A DNA stretch of 64,000 nt from Klebsiella spallanzanii (GTDB lineage Bacteria; Pseudomonadota; Gammaproteobacteria; Enterobacterales; Enterobacteriaceae), in NCBI RefSeq assembly GCF_902158555.1, contig NZ_CABGGS010000007.1, positions 1 through 64,000 of the forward strand, read 5' to 3'. Below, in pieces: positions 27,776 through 40,156 of the stretch (positions are counted from its first letter, which is position 1; each line of letters begins with the position of its first letter). The notes beneath the pieces are model-generated. The model was not told where the DNA came from. It was given only the letters and a program-made list of their open reading frames with translations, and ran no database searches. The position numbers and the translations under genes were made by a program.

Positions 27776-29080
27776 TTAATGCAGCTTCAGACGCGGGCGA
27801 ATAATACGATTGATACGCCCTACCAGCATCATCAGGCCGGTTTTAAAGTAGCCGTGCAGCGCAATCTGATGCATGCGGTACAGAGAGATATACACGAAAC
27901 GCGCAATGCGCCCTTCGATCATCATTGAGCCGCGCATCAGGTTGCCCATCAGGCTACCGACGGTGGAGTAGTTGGAGAGCGACACCAGCGAACCGTGATC
28001 TTTATAAGTATACGATTTCAGCGGCTTACCTTTGATTTGCGCGAGGATATTGTGCAGAGCGCAGGTTGCCATCTGATGAGCAGCCTGAGCGCGCGGTGGG
28101 ACAAAGCCCCCTTCAGGACGGGCGCAGGAAGCGCAGTCGCCGATTGCGTAGATATCCTGATCGCGGGTCGTTTGTAACGTCGGCTCAACCACCAGCTGAT
28201 TGATACGGTTGGTTTCAAGACCGCCAATTTCTTTCATAAAGTCCGGCGCTTTAATCCCTGCCGCCCAGACCATCAGATCTGCGTCGATAAACTCACCGTC
28301 TTTGGTATGCAGACCGTTAGCATCGGCGCTGGTGACCATGGTTTTAGTCAACACGCGAACGCCGAGCTTGGTCAGCTCGCTGTGCGCGGCACCGGAAATA
28401 CGCGGAGGTAGCGCAGGCAGAATACGCTCCCCGGCTTCCACCAGCGTCACGTTCAGCGCTTCGTTGGTCAATCCTTTATAGCCGTAGCTGTGCAGCTGTT
28501 TTACCGCATTGTGCAGTTCAGCAGACAGCTCCACGCCGGTCGCGCCGCCGCCAACGATGGCGATATTCACCTTACCGTTCACGCCAAGATTCGCTGAATA
28601 CTTAAGGAACAAATCCAGCATTTCCTGGTGGAAACGACGCGCCTGATGCGGGTTATCGAGGAAAATGCAGTTCTCTTTTACGCCTGGGGTGTTGAAATCG
28701 TTAGAGGTACTGCCCAGCGCCATCACCAGCGTGTCGTAGGGCAGCTTACGCTCGGCCACCAGCAGCTCGCCCTTCTCGTTATGCACTTCGGCAAGAGTGA
28801 TGGTCTTCGCTTCACGGTTGATATCCATCACCGAGCCCAGTTGGAACTGGAAGCCATGGTTACGCGCATGAGCCAGGTAGCTCAGCGCATCTACACCTTC
28901 ATCAAGTGAACCGGTTGCCACTTCATGCAGTAGCGGTTTCCACAGGTGACTATGATTGCGGTCGACCAGCGTTATTTTGGCTTTTTTATTACGACCCAGC
29001 TTTTTACCCAACTGAGTCGCCAGCTCCAGCCCACCGGCACCACCACCTACAATCACTATTTTTTTCATTGGTGTCGTCAC
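27776..29080 (-). CDS. ndh: Type II NADH dehydrogenase Ndh
   Basis: Single-subunit, non-proton-pumping NADH:ubiquinone oxidoreductase on the inner face of the membrane, 434 residues as in E. coli. FAD-binding [14 protein letters not shown] at the N-terminus, NADH-binding [13 protein letters not shown] near residue 185, [10 protein letters not shown] and YAIGDCA motifs, and an amphipathic C-terminus with [19 protein letters not shown] consensus FNR site lies upstream, matching known anaerobic repression of ndh. Confidence 0.96.
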   Translation of the reverse strand: MTTPMKKIVIVGGGAGGLELATQLGKKLGRNKKAKITLVDRNHSHLWKPLLHEVATGSLDEGVDALSYLAHARNHGFQFQLGSVMDINREAKTITLAEVHNEKGELLVAERKLPYDTLVMALGSTSNDFNTPGVKENCIFLDNPHQARRFHQEMLDLFLKYSANLGVNGKVNIAIVGGGATGVELSAELHNAVKQLHSYGYKGLTNEALNVTLVEAGERILPALPPRISGAAHSELTKLGVRVLTKTMVTSADANGLHTKDGEFIDADLMVWAAGIKAPDFMKEIGGLETNRINQLVVEPTLQTTRDQDIYAIGDCASCARPEGGFVPPRAQAAHQMATCALHNILAQIKGKPLKSYTYKDHGSLVSLSNYSTVGSLMGNLMRGSMMIEGRIARFVYISLYRMHQIALHGYFKTGLMMLVGRINRIIRPRLKLH

Positions 29081-29214
29081 ACAACCCCCTAAAATTATTA
29101 ACCAATTGTTAATTAAAAGTTATAAAAATAGCCTTTAATTAACAGCAGGTTACAGCAATGAAACCATCCAGCGAGATCGAGAATAACATGAACGGTGCAT
29201 TGGTCATACCAAAA

Positions 29215-29228
29215 TTGATATGCATCAA
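29215..29228. promoter_or_regulatory. FNR site upstream of ndh
   Basis: TTGATATGCATCAA is a perfect match to TTGAT-N4-ATCAA. It lies 135 bp before the ndh start; FNR represses ndh anaerobically in E. coli from sites in this region. Confidence 0.82.
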
Positions 29229-29271
29229 GTTTTACCGCATATTTTTTGAGCGCACAATCGCAAAAACGGAT

Positions 29272-29304
29272 AAAAAAAGCCCGCAGTGTGTTAACGCTGC
29301 GGGC
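29272..29304 (-). terminator. Terminator of ycfP
   Basis: GCCCGCAG at 29279-29286 pairs with CTGCGGGC at 29297-29304; on the minus strand a run of seven T follows. It separates the nagZ-ycfP transcript from the ndh promoter. Confidence 0.85.
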
Positions 29305-29316
29305 CGGGGGAGAAGA

Positions 29317-29859
29317 TCAGCCGAGGGTTTTAAAGGCTTTTATTCGCTGAAGATGCGGGGAGATATTCTTGAATTTGTGGGTCTGCTCTTCATCCCAGAT
29401 TATCTCATAGTAATGATGCAGCAGATCCGCCGAACGCTGGCTATTCAGCGCTTCGTCCTGCCGTGACAGCACCACCAGACAACGATCGCGGTTTTTCTCG
29501 CGGAAATTATTTACGCACTTGGTGGCAATATCCGCATACTCTTCCGGCCGGTCAATCTTACCTTCCATATTTTCATTGGGAAACAGATTCGGGTTCAGAA
29601 TGGCCTGGCGGATATCGCAAAGAAAGCCAATCCGCTCCGCCCAGAAACCGCCGAGGCCCACGCCGCAAATCAGCGGACGATCGTCAGCGCTCAGCTGCAG
29701 CATCTTATCGACTTCTTTTAACAAGTGCTGCATATCATGTTTGGGATGCCGCGTGCTGTAGCTGATCAACCGGACATCGGGGTCGATAAACTGAAGCTGA
29801 AGCACCTTCTCATGGTTACCGGGGCTATTTGAGTCAAAACCATGTAAATAGATAATCAT
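29317..29859 (-). CDS. ycfP: YqiA/YcfP-family alpha/beta-hydrolase-like protein YcfP
   Basis: 180 residues from ATG 29859 ([18 protein letters not shown]), with GAGG five bases upstream; an in-frame start at 29880 is less likely. [13 protein letters not shown] resembles the oxyanion region of an esterase, but in VGLGGFWAE the usual nucleophilic serine position reads G-L-G, so catalytic activity is uncertain. Function is unknown. The gene follows nagZ, as in E. coli. Confidence 0.9.
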   Translation of the reverse strand: MIIYLHGFDSNSPGNHEKVLQLQFIDPDVRLISYSTRHPKHDMQHLLKEVDKMLQLSADDRPLICGVGLGGFWAERIGFLCDIRQAILNPNLFPNENMEGKIDRPEEYADIATKCVNNFREKNRDRCLVVLSRQDEALNSQRSADLLHHYYEIIWDEEQTHKFKNISPHLQRIKAFKTLG

Positions 29860-29895
29860 CGCATCCTCACCAGACAACAACGCCTTTCAGGTTTA

Positions 29896-31736
<1,841 letters not shown>

Positions 31737-31756
<20 letters not shown>

Positions 31757-32372
31757 CTTTACCTGACCAGATAATTTCGCCGGTTTGTACCAGCATCAGT
31801 TGCATTTTCAGCTCAGGAGAATTGACGTTGCCGGTCGCGTTGGAATAGAGCACATACTGCGCGCCAACGGTACGGGCAATACCCATCGCTTTACTGCGGC
31901 TCCCAAGGCTATCCTGCGGCGACAGGCCAAGCTGCTGTTTAGCCACGCCAAGCTGCTGCTGCGAAACCAGGGTGAATTTGCCATTGCCTTCCAGCGCGTT
32001 ACGCAGCGCCGTCGTAGCTTCCCCGGCATTTAGCGTACCGTTTGTGCGGTTGTTGACGCTATCGACCAGCAAAATGCTGCCCGCGTTGACGCCGCTGGCC
32101 TGCAGCATCTGGCCAATCATTGGCTGCACCGCCGCATTCCAGTCGAAATGACGCACGCGTGGCGCGGGTTGCGCTGGCTGCTCGCCGTGCTCAATCGGCC
32201 CCGGTTGCGTTGGTATTACGGGAATACTCGGCACGGTCGGCTGCGGCTGAACGGGCTGCTGCGGCTTCGGCTGTGCTTCCTCAACGGGAGCGGGTTCCTG
32301 ACGTTGCCCCACGCATCCGGCAAGGAATATCGCCAGTGCGGTAACTAATGCATAGCGACATATTTTAATCAT
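31737..32372 (-). CDS. lpoB: Outer-membrane lipoprotein LpoB, activator of PBP1b
   Basis: 211-residue lipoprotein that reaches through the periplasm to stimulate PBP1b. Lipobox LAGC (C19), a proline/glutamine-rich linker (about residues 25-70), then the globular domain with [21 protein letters not shown] and [15 protein letters not shown]. The linker varies in length compared with E. coli. It lies between ycfL and thiK. Confidence 0.95.
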
Positions 32373-32384
32373 TACGATGACCTC

Positions 32385-32759
32385 TTACAGATAAAGATAA
32401 AGTCGGGCCTTGTGCGCCCCCAGAATATTGGCGCTACCGTACAGCGTAACGGAAGAGTGTGCAGGAACCGTTATACTCCGCGCAGACTCCAGCGGATGCA
32501 TCTCCAGCCCTCTCGCGTCATACCAGAAAAAGCGATAGTGCACGGTAACCGGCACCTGACGTTCATTAAATAATCGGGTGGTTGCCGTCGCCTGAATCTC
32601 GGATGCGGTCACCGTCGGCACTTCCGCGCTAATCCCCGCCGCCAACACGTTTGACTCCATCACCAGGCTTTGCTGATCGCTAACCGGAATTTCCGGATGC
32701 GAACTGCAGCCGACCAGTAAAGCGGCGGCCAGAAATGCGCCGAAATGGGCTGCGCGCAT
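32385..32759 (-). CDS. ycfL: YcfL-family lipoprotein
   Basis: 124 residues with a lipoprotein signal (FLAAALLVGC, C18) and a DUF1425 beta-rich domain (TTRLFNERQVPVTVHYRFFWYDARGLEM). Function unknown. It is 5 bp after hinT and 12 bp before lpoB, in the conserved hinT-ycfL-lpoB-thiK-nagZ-ycfP run. Confidence 0.9.
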   Translation of the reverse strand: MRAAHFGAFLAAALLVGCSSHPEIPVSDQQSLVMESNVLAAGISAEVPTVTASEIQATATTRLFNERQVPVTVHYRFFWYDARGLEMHPLESARSITVPAHSSVTLYGSANILGAHKARLYLYL

Positions 32760-32764
32760 AGATG

Positions 32765-33121
32765 TTAACCTTTATGAGCCAGCATCGGGCCTAAAGGGCG
32801 ACCGCCCAGCAGGTGCATATGGATATGGTAAACTTCCTGGCCCCCGTGGCGATTGCAGTTAACAATCAAGCGATAGCCATCATCAGCAATCCCCTCATCG
32901 CGGGCGATTTTCGCCGCAACGGTCATCATACGCCCCAGGGCCTGCTCATGCTCTGCGGTAACATCGTTAACAGTAGGGATCAGAATATTGGGAATAATCA
33001 GAACATGGGTCGGAGCCTGTGGAGAGATATCGCGAAAAGCGGTAACTAGCTCATCCTGATAAACCACATCCGACGGGATCTCCCGGCGAATGATTTTGCT
33101 GAAAATCGTTTCTTCTGCCAT
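32765..33121 (-). CDS. hinT: HIT-family purine nucleoside phosphoramidase HinT
   Basis: 118-residue cytosolic enzyme that hydrolyses adenosine phosphoramidates. The histidine triad is HIHMHLLGG near residues 98-106, with [19 protein letters not shown] at the N-terminus and the enteric C-terminal GPMLAHKG. It is first in the leftward operon, divergent from fhuE. Confidence 0.95.
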   Translation of the reverse strand: MAEETIFSKIIRREIPSDVVYQDELVTAFRDISPQAPTHVLIIPNILIPTVNDVTAEHEQALGRMMTVAAKIARDEGIADDGYRLIVNCNRHGGQEVYHIHMHLLGGRPLGPMLAHKG

Positions 33122-33477
33122 GACTGATTCCTTATTAATTTTTATACCGTGCTCTGGCCTGCCCCTGCAGATAAACGCGGATGCACAGGATTCGCCTAAG
33201 AGTATGAGCGAGTTACTCCCACTCTTTCAACCTGAAAGCGTTTTTTCTTACGCGGCAAGGGGCTTAGCTGCTGACTGATTAATCATATCTCTGCGGAGAG
33301 TTGTTAGTCATAACAGCCCCGCCCAACTTTTTCAGAGTAATACTTACTTCTGTTTACACTTTAAATATTAATGCGTATATTTCTCATTTGTATTCACATT
33401 GAATGCAGTGCGCTTTCGATCGACCTCGGCCACAGAGCCGCGGCGAATAACAATTATCACATGATCAAGGGTTTATG
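33122..33477. other. hinT-fhuE intergenic region
   Basis: 356 bp with the hinT promoter on the left and the fhuE promoter on the right. Apart from the Fur box at 33445-33459 I see no operator, hairpin or RNA gene. Short open frames here have no homology. Confidence 0.6.
33445..33459. promoter_or_regulatory. Fur box upstream of fhuE
   Basis: GAATAACAATTATCA matches the 7-1-7 Fur core TGATAAT-N-ATTATCA at 11 of 14 positions, with the right arm perfect. It lies 19 bp before the fhuE start. Confidence 0.65.
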
Positions 33478-35661
33478 ATGTCTCTCTCCACCACCTTCCA
33501 GAATGGGCGTATCACACCGTCCCTGCTTGCTATGGGCATAGCGTTGGCGCTCTTTCCTCAGCTGAGCCAGGCCGCCAGCAAGTCCGAAGACACGATTATT
33601 GTAGAAGGTTCCGCAGATTCCAGTTCAGATATGCAAGAGCAGGATTACAGCGTCAAAACCACCTCTGCCGGGACCAAGATGGAAATGGCCCAGCGCGATA
33701 TCCCACAATCGGTCAGCATTATCACCGAGCAACGGATGCAGGATCAGCAGTTGCAAACCCTTGGCGACGTGATGGATCACACGACGGGGATCAGCAGCAG
33801 CCAGGCAGACTCCGATCGCACCAGCTACTACTCTCGCGGTTTTCAAATTGACAACTACATGGTCGATGGCATTCCGACCTGGTTTGAATCCCGCTGGAAT
33901 CTGGGTGACGCCCTTACCGATATGGCGCTGTTCGAGCGGGTGGAAGTCGTGCGTGGCGCCAATGGCCTGCTGACAGGTACGGGCAACCCGGCCGCGTCAA
34001 TCAACATGATTCGTAAACACGCCACCAGCCGCGAGTTTAAAGGCAATGTTTCTGCGGAGTATGGTAGCTGGAACAAACAGCGCTATGTTGCTGATATGCA
34101 AAGCCCGCTGACCGAAGACGGCAACGTGCGTGCGCGTATTATCGCGGGCTATCAAAATAACGACTCGTGGCTCGATCGTTATAACAGCGAAAAAACCTTC
34201 TTCTCCGGCATTCTTGATGCTGACCTCGGGACCTCAACCAGTTTATCCGCTGGCTACGAATATCAGCGTATCGACGTGAATAGCCCAACATGGGGCGGTC
34301 TGCCGCGCTGGAATACCGATGGCAGCAAAAACCACTACGATCGTTCTCATAGCACTGCCCCAGATTGGGCTTATAACGACAAAGAGATCAACAAAGTCTT
34401 CGTCACGCTGAAACAGCGCTTTGCCGATACCTGGCAGGCGACCATGAACGCGACCCATTCAGAGGTTAAATTCGACAGCAAAATGATGTACGTTGATGCG
34501 TACGTCAATAAAGAGACCGGGATGCTGGTGGGGCCTTATGGCAATTATGGTCCGAGCTTTACCTACGTTGGCGGGACCGGCTGGAACAGCGGCAAACGTA
34601 AAGTCGATGCCGTGGATTTGTTTGCAGATGGCGGCTACGACCTGTTTGGTCGCCAGCACAACCTGATGATTGGCGGCAGCTACAGCAAGCAAAATAATCG
34701 CTACTTCAGCTCCTGGGCAAACGTATTTCCGGATGAGATCGGTAATTTCTATGACTTTAATAGTGCCAGCTTCCCGGAAACCAACTGGGGCCCTCAAAGC
34801 CTTGCTCAGGACGATACCACACGAATGAAATCGGTATACGCCGCAACGCGAATTTCCCTGCTTGACCCGCTACACCTGATCCTTGGCGTCCGCTATAACA
34901 ACTGGAGTATCGAGACCCTGACCTACAATATGGAGAAAAACCATACTACGCCATACGCCGGGCTGGTGTATGACATCAACGATAACTGGTCGGCCTACAC
35001 CAGCTACACCTCCGTTTTCCAGCCGCAGAATAAGCGTGATAGTTCCGGTAAATATCTGACCCCGGTTACCGGTAATAACTATGAAGTCGGCCTGAAGTCC
35101 GACTGGATGGACAGCCGCCTGACCACCACCCTCTCCATATTCCGCATCGAACAGGATAACCTCGGCCAGGCAACCGGCGGGCAAATCCCTGGCAGCAACG
35201 GCGAAGCGGCCTATAAAACCGTCAATGGTACCGTAAGCAAAGGGGTGGAGTTCGAAATCAACGGCGCGCTTACCGATAACTGGCAGATGACCTTCGGCGC
35301 GACTCGCTTTGTTGCCGAGGATAATGAAGGCAACGCGGTGAACCCTAACCTGCCGCGTACCAGCGTCAAGCTGTTCACCAGCTATCGCCTGCCGGTGATG
35401 CCTGATCTGACCGTCGGCGGCGGCGTTAACTGGCAAAACCGTGTTTATAAAGATACCGCTACCCCTTACGGTACTTTCCGTGCGGAACAAGGCAGCTACG
35501 CGCTGGTGGATTTGTTTACCCGTTACCAGGTCAGCAAAAACTTTGCCTTACAGGGCAACGTCAATAACCTGTTCGACAAAACCTACGATACCAACATCGA
35601 CGGTTCCATTGTGTACGGCGAACCGCGCAACTTCAGCATTACCGCCAGCTATCAATTTTAA
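33478..35661 (+). CDS. fhuE: TonB-dependent receptor for ferric coprogen/rhodotorulic acid, FhuE
   Basis: Outer-membrane receptor for fungal hydroxamate siderophores, 727 residues. Two ATGs lie in tandem; AAGGG at 33468-33471 favours the second at 33478. Signal peptide ending SQAAS, TonB box EDTIIVEG, plug domain with QRDIPQSVSIITEQRMQDQQLQTLGDVM and GANGLLTGTGNPAASINMIRK, and a 22-strand barrel ending FSITASYQF. Position between hinT and ptsG is as in E. coli. A Fur box precedes it. Confidence 0.94.
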   Translation: MSLSTTFQNGRITPSLLAMGIALALFPQLSQAASKSEDTIIVEGSADSSSDMQEQDYSVKTTSAGTKMEMAQRDIPQSVSIITEQRMQDQQLQTLGDVMDHTTGISSSQADSDRTSYYSRGFQIDNYMVDGIPTWFESRWNLGDALTDMALFERVEVVRGANGLLTGTGNPAASINMIRKHATSREFKGNVSAEYGSWNKQRYVADMQSPLTEDGNVRARIIAGYQNNDSWLDRYNSEKTFFSGILDADLGTSTSLSAGYEYQRIDVNSPTWGGLPRWNTDGSKNHYDRSHSTAPDWAYNDKEINKVFVTLKQRFADTWQATMNATHSEVKFDSKMMYVDAYVNKETGMLVGPYGNYGPSFTYVGGTGWNSGKRKVDAVDLFADGGYDLFGRQHNLMIGGSYSKQNNRYFSSWANVFPDEIGNFYDFNSASFPETNWGPQSLAQDDTTRMKSVYAATRISLLDPLHLILGVRYNNWSIETLTYNMEKNHTTPYAGLVYDINDNWSAYTSYTSVFQPQNKRDSSGKYLTPVTGNNYEVGLKSDWMDSRLTTTLSIFRIEQDNLGQATGGQIPGSNGEAAYKTVNGTVSKGVEFEINGALTDNWQMTFGATRFVAEDNEGNAVNPNLPRTSVKLFTSYRLPVMPDLTVGGGVNWQNRVYKDTATPYGTFRAEQGSYALVDLFTRYQVSKNFALQGNVNNLFDKTYDTNIDGSIVYGEPRNFSITASYQF

Positions 35662-35669
35662 CTAAACTT

Positions 35670-35693
35670 ACCGGGAGCCGCATCGCTCCCGGT
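35670..35693. terminator. Hairpin between convergent fhuE and unknown gene
   Basis: ACCGGGAGC and GCTCCCGGT pair around CGCATC. T-runs on either side are weak, so this is a likely but not ideal terminator for both converging genes. Confidence 0.6.
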
Positions 35694-35703
35694 TAATAGA
35701 ATA

Positions 35704-36429
35704 CTAATACCCGTCATTCAACTCTTCCGGAATCAGATAGTTACCGGCATCCTCATTGTACGAAATAAGGTACTTTTTATTTATTTTTGTTTTCTGCCGA
35801 TAGCCGGATGAATGGATCGTTAGAGCATAAAAACCGGCAGTGCTTTGGCTCTCATCAACGGTTAATTGGTTCTTAATCTCTTCGGTTTCGCCATTCGCAA
35901 AGGCACCTTCGTTGCTCATCCAGGAAGTCCAGTTAGCAACAGGTATAAATTTCCCCTCGCTAAAAACCTCAAGCAGATCGTGCGATTGCCCATAGCCTTG
36001 ATTCATACTTGAAATTATCGAATGAACCGCCCACTTGTCTGGCCCAATATTGGCTACTCCATCAAAATGACCGTCAAAATTTTGGCGTTCAGATAGCAGC
36101 TTCAAGCCCTGCGGAGTTTGTTGAAGTACATAGTAGTCCGTGGGCGCAGGTTGATTATCATAAGATATCTGCTCCATATCTGGGCACATTACGATAAGAT
36201 AAAACCCAGCATTCTGATTAACGACTTTGTCATAACACACATAATAGTCAGCAACCTCCTGTTCGTCCGCCGTTTTTTTATGCCAGGGGGATGCAGCATT
36301 CTTTCCCGGCTGATAATAATGCCTGATAACATCTTTACTGGTGTTATAAAAATCATTAGCAACGCAAGTACCGGATAAAAAGAGAGAAAACAACAGAGAG
36401 GTACTAAGCGTCAGTTTTAAAAAAGACAT
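35704..36429 (-). CDS. Unknown secreted protein between fhuE and ptsG
   Basis: 241 residues; I do not recognise a family. A clear Sec signal peptide (MSFLKLTLSTSLLFSLFLSGTCVAND) predicts cleavage near residue 25 and a periplasmic location. The mature part is polar, rich in aromatic residues and acidic, with two cysteines in DYYVCYDKVV and YLIVMCPDM that could form a disulfide. No transmembrane segment follows. It is absent from this place in E. coli, where fhuE and ptsG are neighbours. Its A/T-rich codon use stands out slightly from the flanking genes. It has its own transcription unit, converging on fhuE. Confidence 0.75.
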   Translation of the reverse strand: MSFLKLTLSTSLLFSLFLSGTCVANDFYNTSKDVIRHYYQPGKNAASPWHKKTADEQEVADYYVCYDKVVNQNAGFYLIVMCPDMEQISYDNQPAPTDYYVLQQTPQGLKLLSERQNFDGHFDGVANIGPDKWAVHSIISSMNQGYGQSHDLLEVFSEGKFIPVANWTSWMSNEGAFANGETEEIKNQLTVDESQSTAGFYALTIHSSGYRQKTKINKKYLISYNEDAGNYLIPEELNDGY

Positions 36430-36570
36430 ATGCGTTCCGTTTGTAAAGAAATCCCTTCAGAAGCGGAACATTACTGCTTTTCTCCGATTTATTTAACCCA
36501 CTATCGGGCATCCATTCTCTGTTTCAGATTTTAACCATGATAGCTACGAGCATTTCCTGAAAACAGACGT

Positions 36571-36596
36571 AAAAAAGGCAGCCATTTGGCTGCCTT
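36571..36596 (-). terminator. Terminator of ptsG
   Basis: AAGGCAGCC at 36575-36583 pairs with GGCTGCCTT at 36588-36596; six T follow on the minus strand. Confidence 0.88.
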
Positions 36597-36615
36597 AGTC
36601 TCCCCACATCACAAC

Positions 36616-38049
36616 TTAGTTGCTACGGATGTACTCATCCATTTCAGTTTTCAGGTTATCGGATTTAGTACCGAAAATAGCCTGAACGCCTGAACCTGCA
36701 ACCACCACGCCCGCGGCGCCCAGTTTTTTCAGGCCAGCCTGATCAACTTTCGCCACATCTGCCACGCTCACGCGTAGACGAGTGATACATGCGTCAAGGT
36801 TAGTAATGTTTTCTTTACCGCCGAAGGCTGCAATCAGAGCCGGAGCCATCTCGCTGGTCGCGCCAGCTTTGCTGTCATCGGTGGCATCTTCACGACCCGG
36901 CGTTTTCAGATCCAGCGCTTTAATCAGCACACGGAACACCACGTAGTAAACGATGGCGTAGCAGATGCCGACAATCGGGAACAGCCACAGCTTGCTGCTG
37001 TTGCCGGACAGAACGATAAAGTCAATCAGACCATGAGAGAACGACGTACCGTCACGCATACCCAGCAGGATACAGATCGGGAATGCCAGACCTGCCAGAA
37101 TCGCGTGGATGATGTACAGGATCGGCGCAACGAACATGAAGGAGAACTCGATCGGCTCGGTGATACCGGTCAGGAACGAGGTCAGCGCTGCGGAAATCAT
37201 GATACCGCCCACTTTCGCGCGGTTTTCTGGTTTAGCAGAGTGCCAGATAGCAATCGCAGCAGCCGGCAGACCGTACATTTTGAACAGGAAGCCGCCGGAC
37301 AGTTTGCCCGCAGTCGGGTCGCCTGCCATATAGCGAGGGATATCGCCGTGGAATACCTGACCTGCTGCGTTGGTGTATTCACCAATCTGCATCTGGAAAG
37401 GAACGTTCCAGATATGGTGCAGACCAAACGGTACCAGGCAACGCTCAATGAAGCCATAGATACCGAACGCGACAACCGGGTTCTGGTAAGCAGCCCACTG
37501 GGAGAACGTCTGGATTGCAGTACCGATCGGTGGCCAGATAAAGGACAGAACCACACCAGTGAAGATAGCGGCCAGACCGGAGATAATCGGCACAAAGCGC
37601 TTGCCCGCAAAGAAGCCCAGATACTCAGGCAGCTTGATGCGATAGAAGCGGTTGAACATGTAGGCTGCGATAGCACCGGAGATGATACCGCCGAGTACGC
37701 CGGTATCCGCCAGGTGTTTAGCCGCAATTTCTTCAGCAGGTAAATGCAGGACTAGCGGTGCCACAACTGCCATGGTTTTCACCATGATGCCATATGCAAC
37801 GACCGATGCCAGAGCAGATACGCCATCGTTATTGGTGAAGCCAAGCGCGACACCGATAGCAAAAATCAGCGGCATGTTAGCGAAGACTGAACCGCCTGCT
37901 TCCGCCATGACGTGTGAAACAACTTCTGGCAGCCAACTGAAGTTTGCGGAACCGACGCCCAGCAGGATACCTGCGATAGGCAGTACGGATACCGGCAGCA
38001 TCAGCGATTTACCGACCTTCTGCAGGTTAGCAAATGCATTCTTAAACAT
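36616..38049 (-). CDS. ptsG: Glucose-specific PTS EIICB, PtsG
   Basis: Inner-membrane glucose permease and phosphotransferase, 477 residues as in E. coli. N-terminal EIIC domain ([28 protein letters not shown] ... [12 protein letters not shown]) and C-terminal EIIB with the phospho-cysteine in [16 protein letters not shown]. Phosphate comes from EIIA-Glc (Crr), encoded elsewhere. The leader just before the ATG keeps the SgrS pairing region. It stands alone between its terminator and the ycfH terminator. Confidence 0.96.
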   Translation of the reverse strand: MFKNAFANLQKVGKSLMLPVSVLPIAGILLGVGSANFSWLPEVVSHVMAEAGGSVFANMPLIFAIGVALGFTNNDGVSALASVVAYGIMVKTMAVVAPLVLHLPAEEIAAKHLADTGVLGGIISGAIAAYMFNRFYRIKLPEYLGFFAGKRFVPIISGLAAIFTGVVLSFIWPPIGTAIQTFSQWAAYQNPVVAFGIYGFIERCLVPFGLHHIWNVPFQMQIGEYTNAAGQVFHGDIPRYMAGDPTAGKLSGGFLFKMYGLPAAAIAIWHSAKPENRAKVGGIMISAALTSFLTGITEPIEFSFMFVAPILYIIHAILAGLAFPICILLGMRDGTSFSHGLIDFIVLSGNSSKLWLFPIVGICYAIVYYVVFRVLIKALDLKTPGREDATDDSKAGATSEMAPALIAAFGGKENITNLDACITRLRVSVADVAKVDQAGLKKLGAAGVVVAGSGVQAIFGTKSDNLKTEMDEYIRSN

Positions 38050-38075
38050 AATTGAGAGTGCTCCTGAGTATTTGG
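38050..38075 (-). promoter_or_regulatory. SgrS small-RNA target in ptsG leader
   Basis: Read on the minus strand the leader ends ACTCAGGAGCACTCTCAATT just before ATG, identical to the E. coli ptsG segment that pairs with SgrS during glucose-phosphate stress and covering the ribosome site. The sRNA gene itself is not in the window. Confidence 0.75.
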
Positions 38076-38263
38076 TGCTTTTTTACGTTTTCACGCATTG
38101 GCCCGGGGGGAGAACCGCGCCGTGGACAGGACATCTAAGCGCCCTTTATTTATTACACAGAGTAAAATAATTGCCGGGATGATTGTTTGACGGCTATCAC
38201 GTTTCAATCAGACACCGGTTAAAAACTTACACTGGTTTACATAACTCGTGTCTGAATGTTGCC

Positions 38264-38297
38264 AAAAAACCTTCACCGCCCCATTTGTGGCGGTGAA
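38264..38297 (-). terminator. Terminator of the fabF-downstream operon after ycfH
   Basis: TTCACCGCC at 38272-38280 pairs with GGCGGTGAA at 38289-38297; six T follow on the minus strand (38265-38270). It ends the pabC-mltG-tmk-holB-ycfH transcript before the ptsG promoter region (38076-38263), in which I see no other clear element. Confidence 0.85.
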
Positions 38298-38346
38298 CTT
38301 TACTCGCTTTGGCTATTAATTACGAGCCTTAAAATAATAAGGAATA

Positions 38347-39141
38347 TCAGAGAGGTTGCAGTTGGGAGGGGTCAATATGAAAAAGCGTGGCGAAGTTTTC
38401 CGTTGTTTGCTGTGCCAGTTGCTCCAGCGATACGCCTTTCAGAACCGCCATATACTCAGCGACATCCCGAACCATCGCTGGCTGGTTCTCTTTGCCGCGA
38501 TGCGGTACCGGAGCCAGATACGGCGAATCGGTCTCAACCAGCAGACGGTCAAGAGGCACGTAGCGCGCCGCGTCACGAAGCTGTTCTGCGTTTCGGAACG
38601 TCACAATGCCGGAAAACGAGATATAGAACCCCATGTCCAGCAGCTTACCCGCAGTCTCCCTATCCTCAGTGAAACAGTGTAGTACGCCACCACAATCCGT
38701 CACTTTTTCTTCGCGTAAAATTTCCAGCGTATCGGCGCGGGCATCGCGCGTATGAACAATAACCGGTTTATTCAACTCCCGACCTATACGGATATGGTCC
38801 CGAAACGACGTCTGCTGACGTGGTTTTGTTTCTGGCGTGTAGAAATAATCCAGACCAGTTTCCCCCATTGCGACCACACCGTCTTCCGCTGCGAGTTTAC
38901 GCAACTCTTCAACGTCATACTCTTCATCCTGGTTTAACGGATGCACGCCGCAGGAAAAAACAACGTCGTCGCGCTGCCCCACCAGCTCGCGCATACCGCG
39001 ATATCCCGGCAGCGTCGTGGCAACCGCCAGGCAAAATTTCACATCGCGCGCGGAGGCCTTGGCCAGCACGTCGTCTACATCTTTATGCAGCGTTTGATAA
39101 TCCAGGCCATCAAGATGGCAATGGGAGTCGACTAAAAACAT
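38347..39141 (-). CDS. ycfH: TatD-family metal-dependent hydrolase YcfH
   Basis: 264-residue TIM-barrel metallohydrolase of the TatD DNase family. Metal-binding motifs in order: DSHCHLD at the N-terminus, GETGLDYF, VIVHTRDA, LHCFTED and ETDSPYLAPVPHRGKENQP. Nuclease activity is known for relatives; the physiological role of YcfH is not settled. It follows holB by 10 bp, in the E. coli order. Confidence 0.94.
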   Translation of the reverse strand: MFLVDSHCHLDGLDYQTLHKDVDDVLAKASARDVKFCLAVATTLPGYRGMRELVGQRDDVVFSCGVHPLNQDEEYDVEELRKLAAEDGVVAMGETGLDYFYTPETKPRQQTSFRDHIRIGRELNKPVIVHTRDARADTLEILREEKVTDCGGVLHCFTEDRETAGKLLDMGFYISFSGIVTFRNAEQLRDAARYVPLDRLLVETDSPYLAPVPHRGKENQPAMVRDVAEYMAVLKGVSLEQLAQQTTENFATLFHIDPSQLQPL

Positions 39142-39151
39142 GATGTCTCTC

Positions 39152-40156
39152 TCAGAGGTGGGATACGGGAAGGACCGCCCCAGGTTGCAGGTAATGTTCC
39201 CAGCGCAGAAGGCGCTCGGTTAGCAGCAGTTCGCGATTGATACCGACAACGCTCAGTAGTTGCTCGCGGCAGGCGCTGACGTCGCGAGCGATCGCCTGTA
39301 AGCGCGCGGCAGGCAGCGCATTGGCCAGTTGATTCAGCAGCGCCCAGGCATCCGGATTACTGACAAGCGTGATCCCCTGCTGTCTTTTTTGCGCATCGAC
39401 GAGCAGCGATGCCAGCCAGTGCAGGCGAACCGCCGCCTGTTCATGATTCAGAATCGGCAACAACGTCAACCAGTCGCCATGAGTGAGTATATTCGCCATG
39501 GTCTGACAAAGCTGTTGACGCGCCGCCCAGTGAGCTTCCTGTAACAGATCCAGCGCCGCGGCTGGCGCATTGCCGCTGAGACGCAGCGCAGCAAGCAGCG
39601 CATCTTGTGACATTGTCACTTCTCGTTCTAACCACGCCAGAGCATAGTGTTCTGAAGGCGGAGCAAGGTGATGCAACCGGCAGCGGCTACGTAACGTAGC
39701 CAGCAAGCGAGCGGGCTCCTGGCAAGCGAGGAAAAACCAGGTATTTTCCGGCGGCTCCTCCAGCGTTTTCAGCAACGCGTTGGCCGCTGCATCGGTGAGC
39801 ATGGCGGCATCACCTATCCACACCACTTTCGCGCCGCCTAATCGGGCTCGTTCGTAAAGCTTTTCGCTCACTTCACGCACGGCATCAATCCCGAGGGAGC
39901 TCTTTCCCTTTTCAGGACTCAACGCATAATAATCAGGATGCGTGCCAGCCTGCATCAGTTGACAGCTATGGCACTTACCGCAGCTTTTATGCCCTTCTGG
40001 CTGTCGGCACATCAGGAAGCGACAAAGCGCATAAATTAACGCTTCACTCCCCATGCCCGGCAGCGCCTGAACAAGTAGCGCATGGTGACCCCGTCCCGCC
40101 TGGTAGCTGGAGACTAATTGTTCAAAAGACGGGCGTAACCACGGATACCATTTCAT
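39152..40156 (-). CDS. holB: DNA polymerase III delta prime subunit HolB
   Basis: Clamp-loader subunit, 334 residues from ATG 40156 ([15 protein letters not shown]), the E. coli length; open codons to 40177 lie inside tmk. AAA+ fold with [11 protein letters not shown] in place of a working Walker A, a four-cysteine zinc module around CGKCHSCQ, and the SRC motif in [11 protein letters not shown]. The start overlaps the tmk stop as ATGA. Confidence 0.95.
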   Translation of the reverse strand: MKWYPWLRPSFEQLVSSYQAGRGHHALLVQALPGMGSEALIYALCRFLMCRQPEGHKSCGKCHSCQLMQAGTHPDYYALSPEKGKSSLGIDAVREVSEKLYERARLGGAKVVWIGDAAMLTDAAANALLKTLEEPPENTWFFLACQEPARLLATLRSRCRLHHLAPPSEHYALAWLEREVTMSQDALLAALRLSGNAPAAALDLLQEAHWAARQQLCQTMANILTHGDWLTLLPILNHEQAAVRLHWLASLLVDAQKRQQGITLVSNPDAWALLNQLANALPAARLQAIARDVSACREQLLSVVGINRELLLTERLLRWEHYLQPGAVLPVSHL

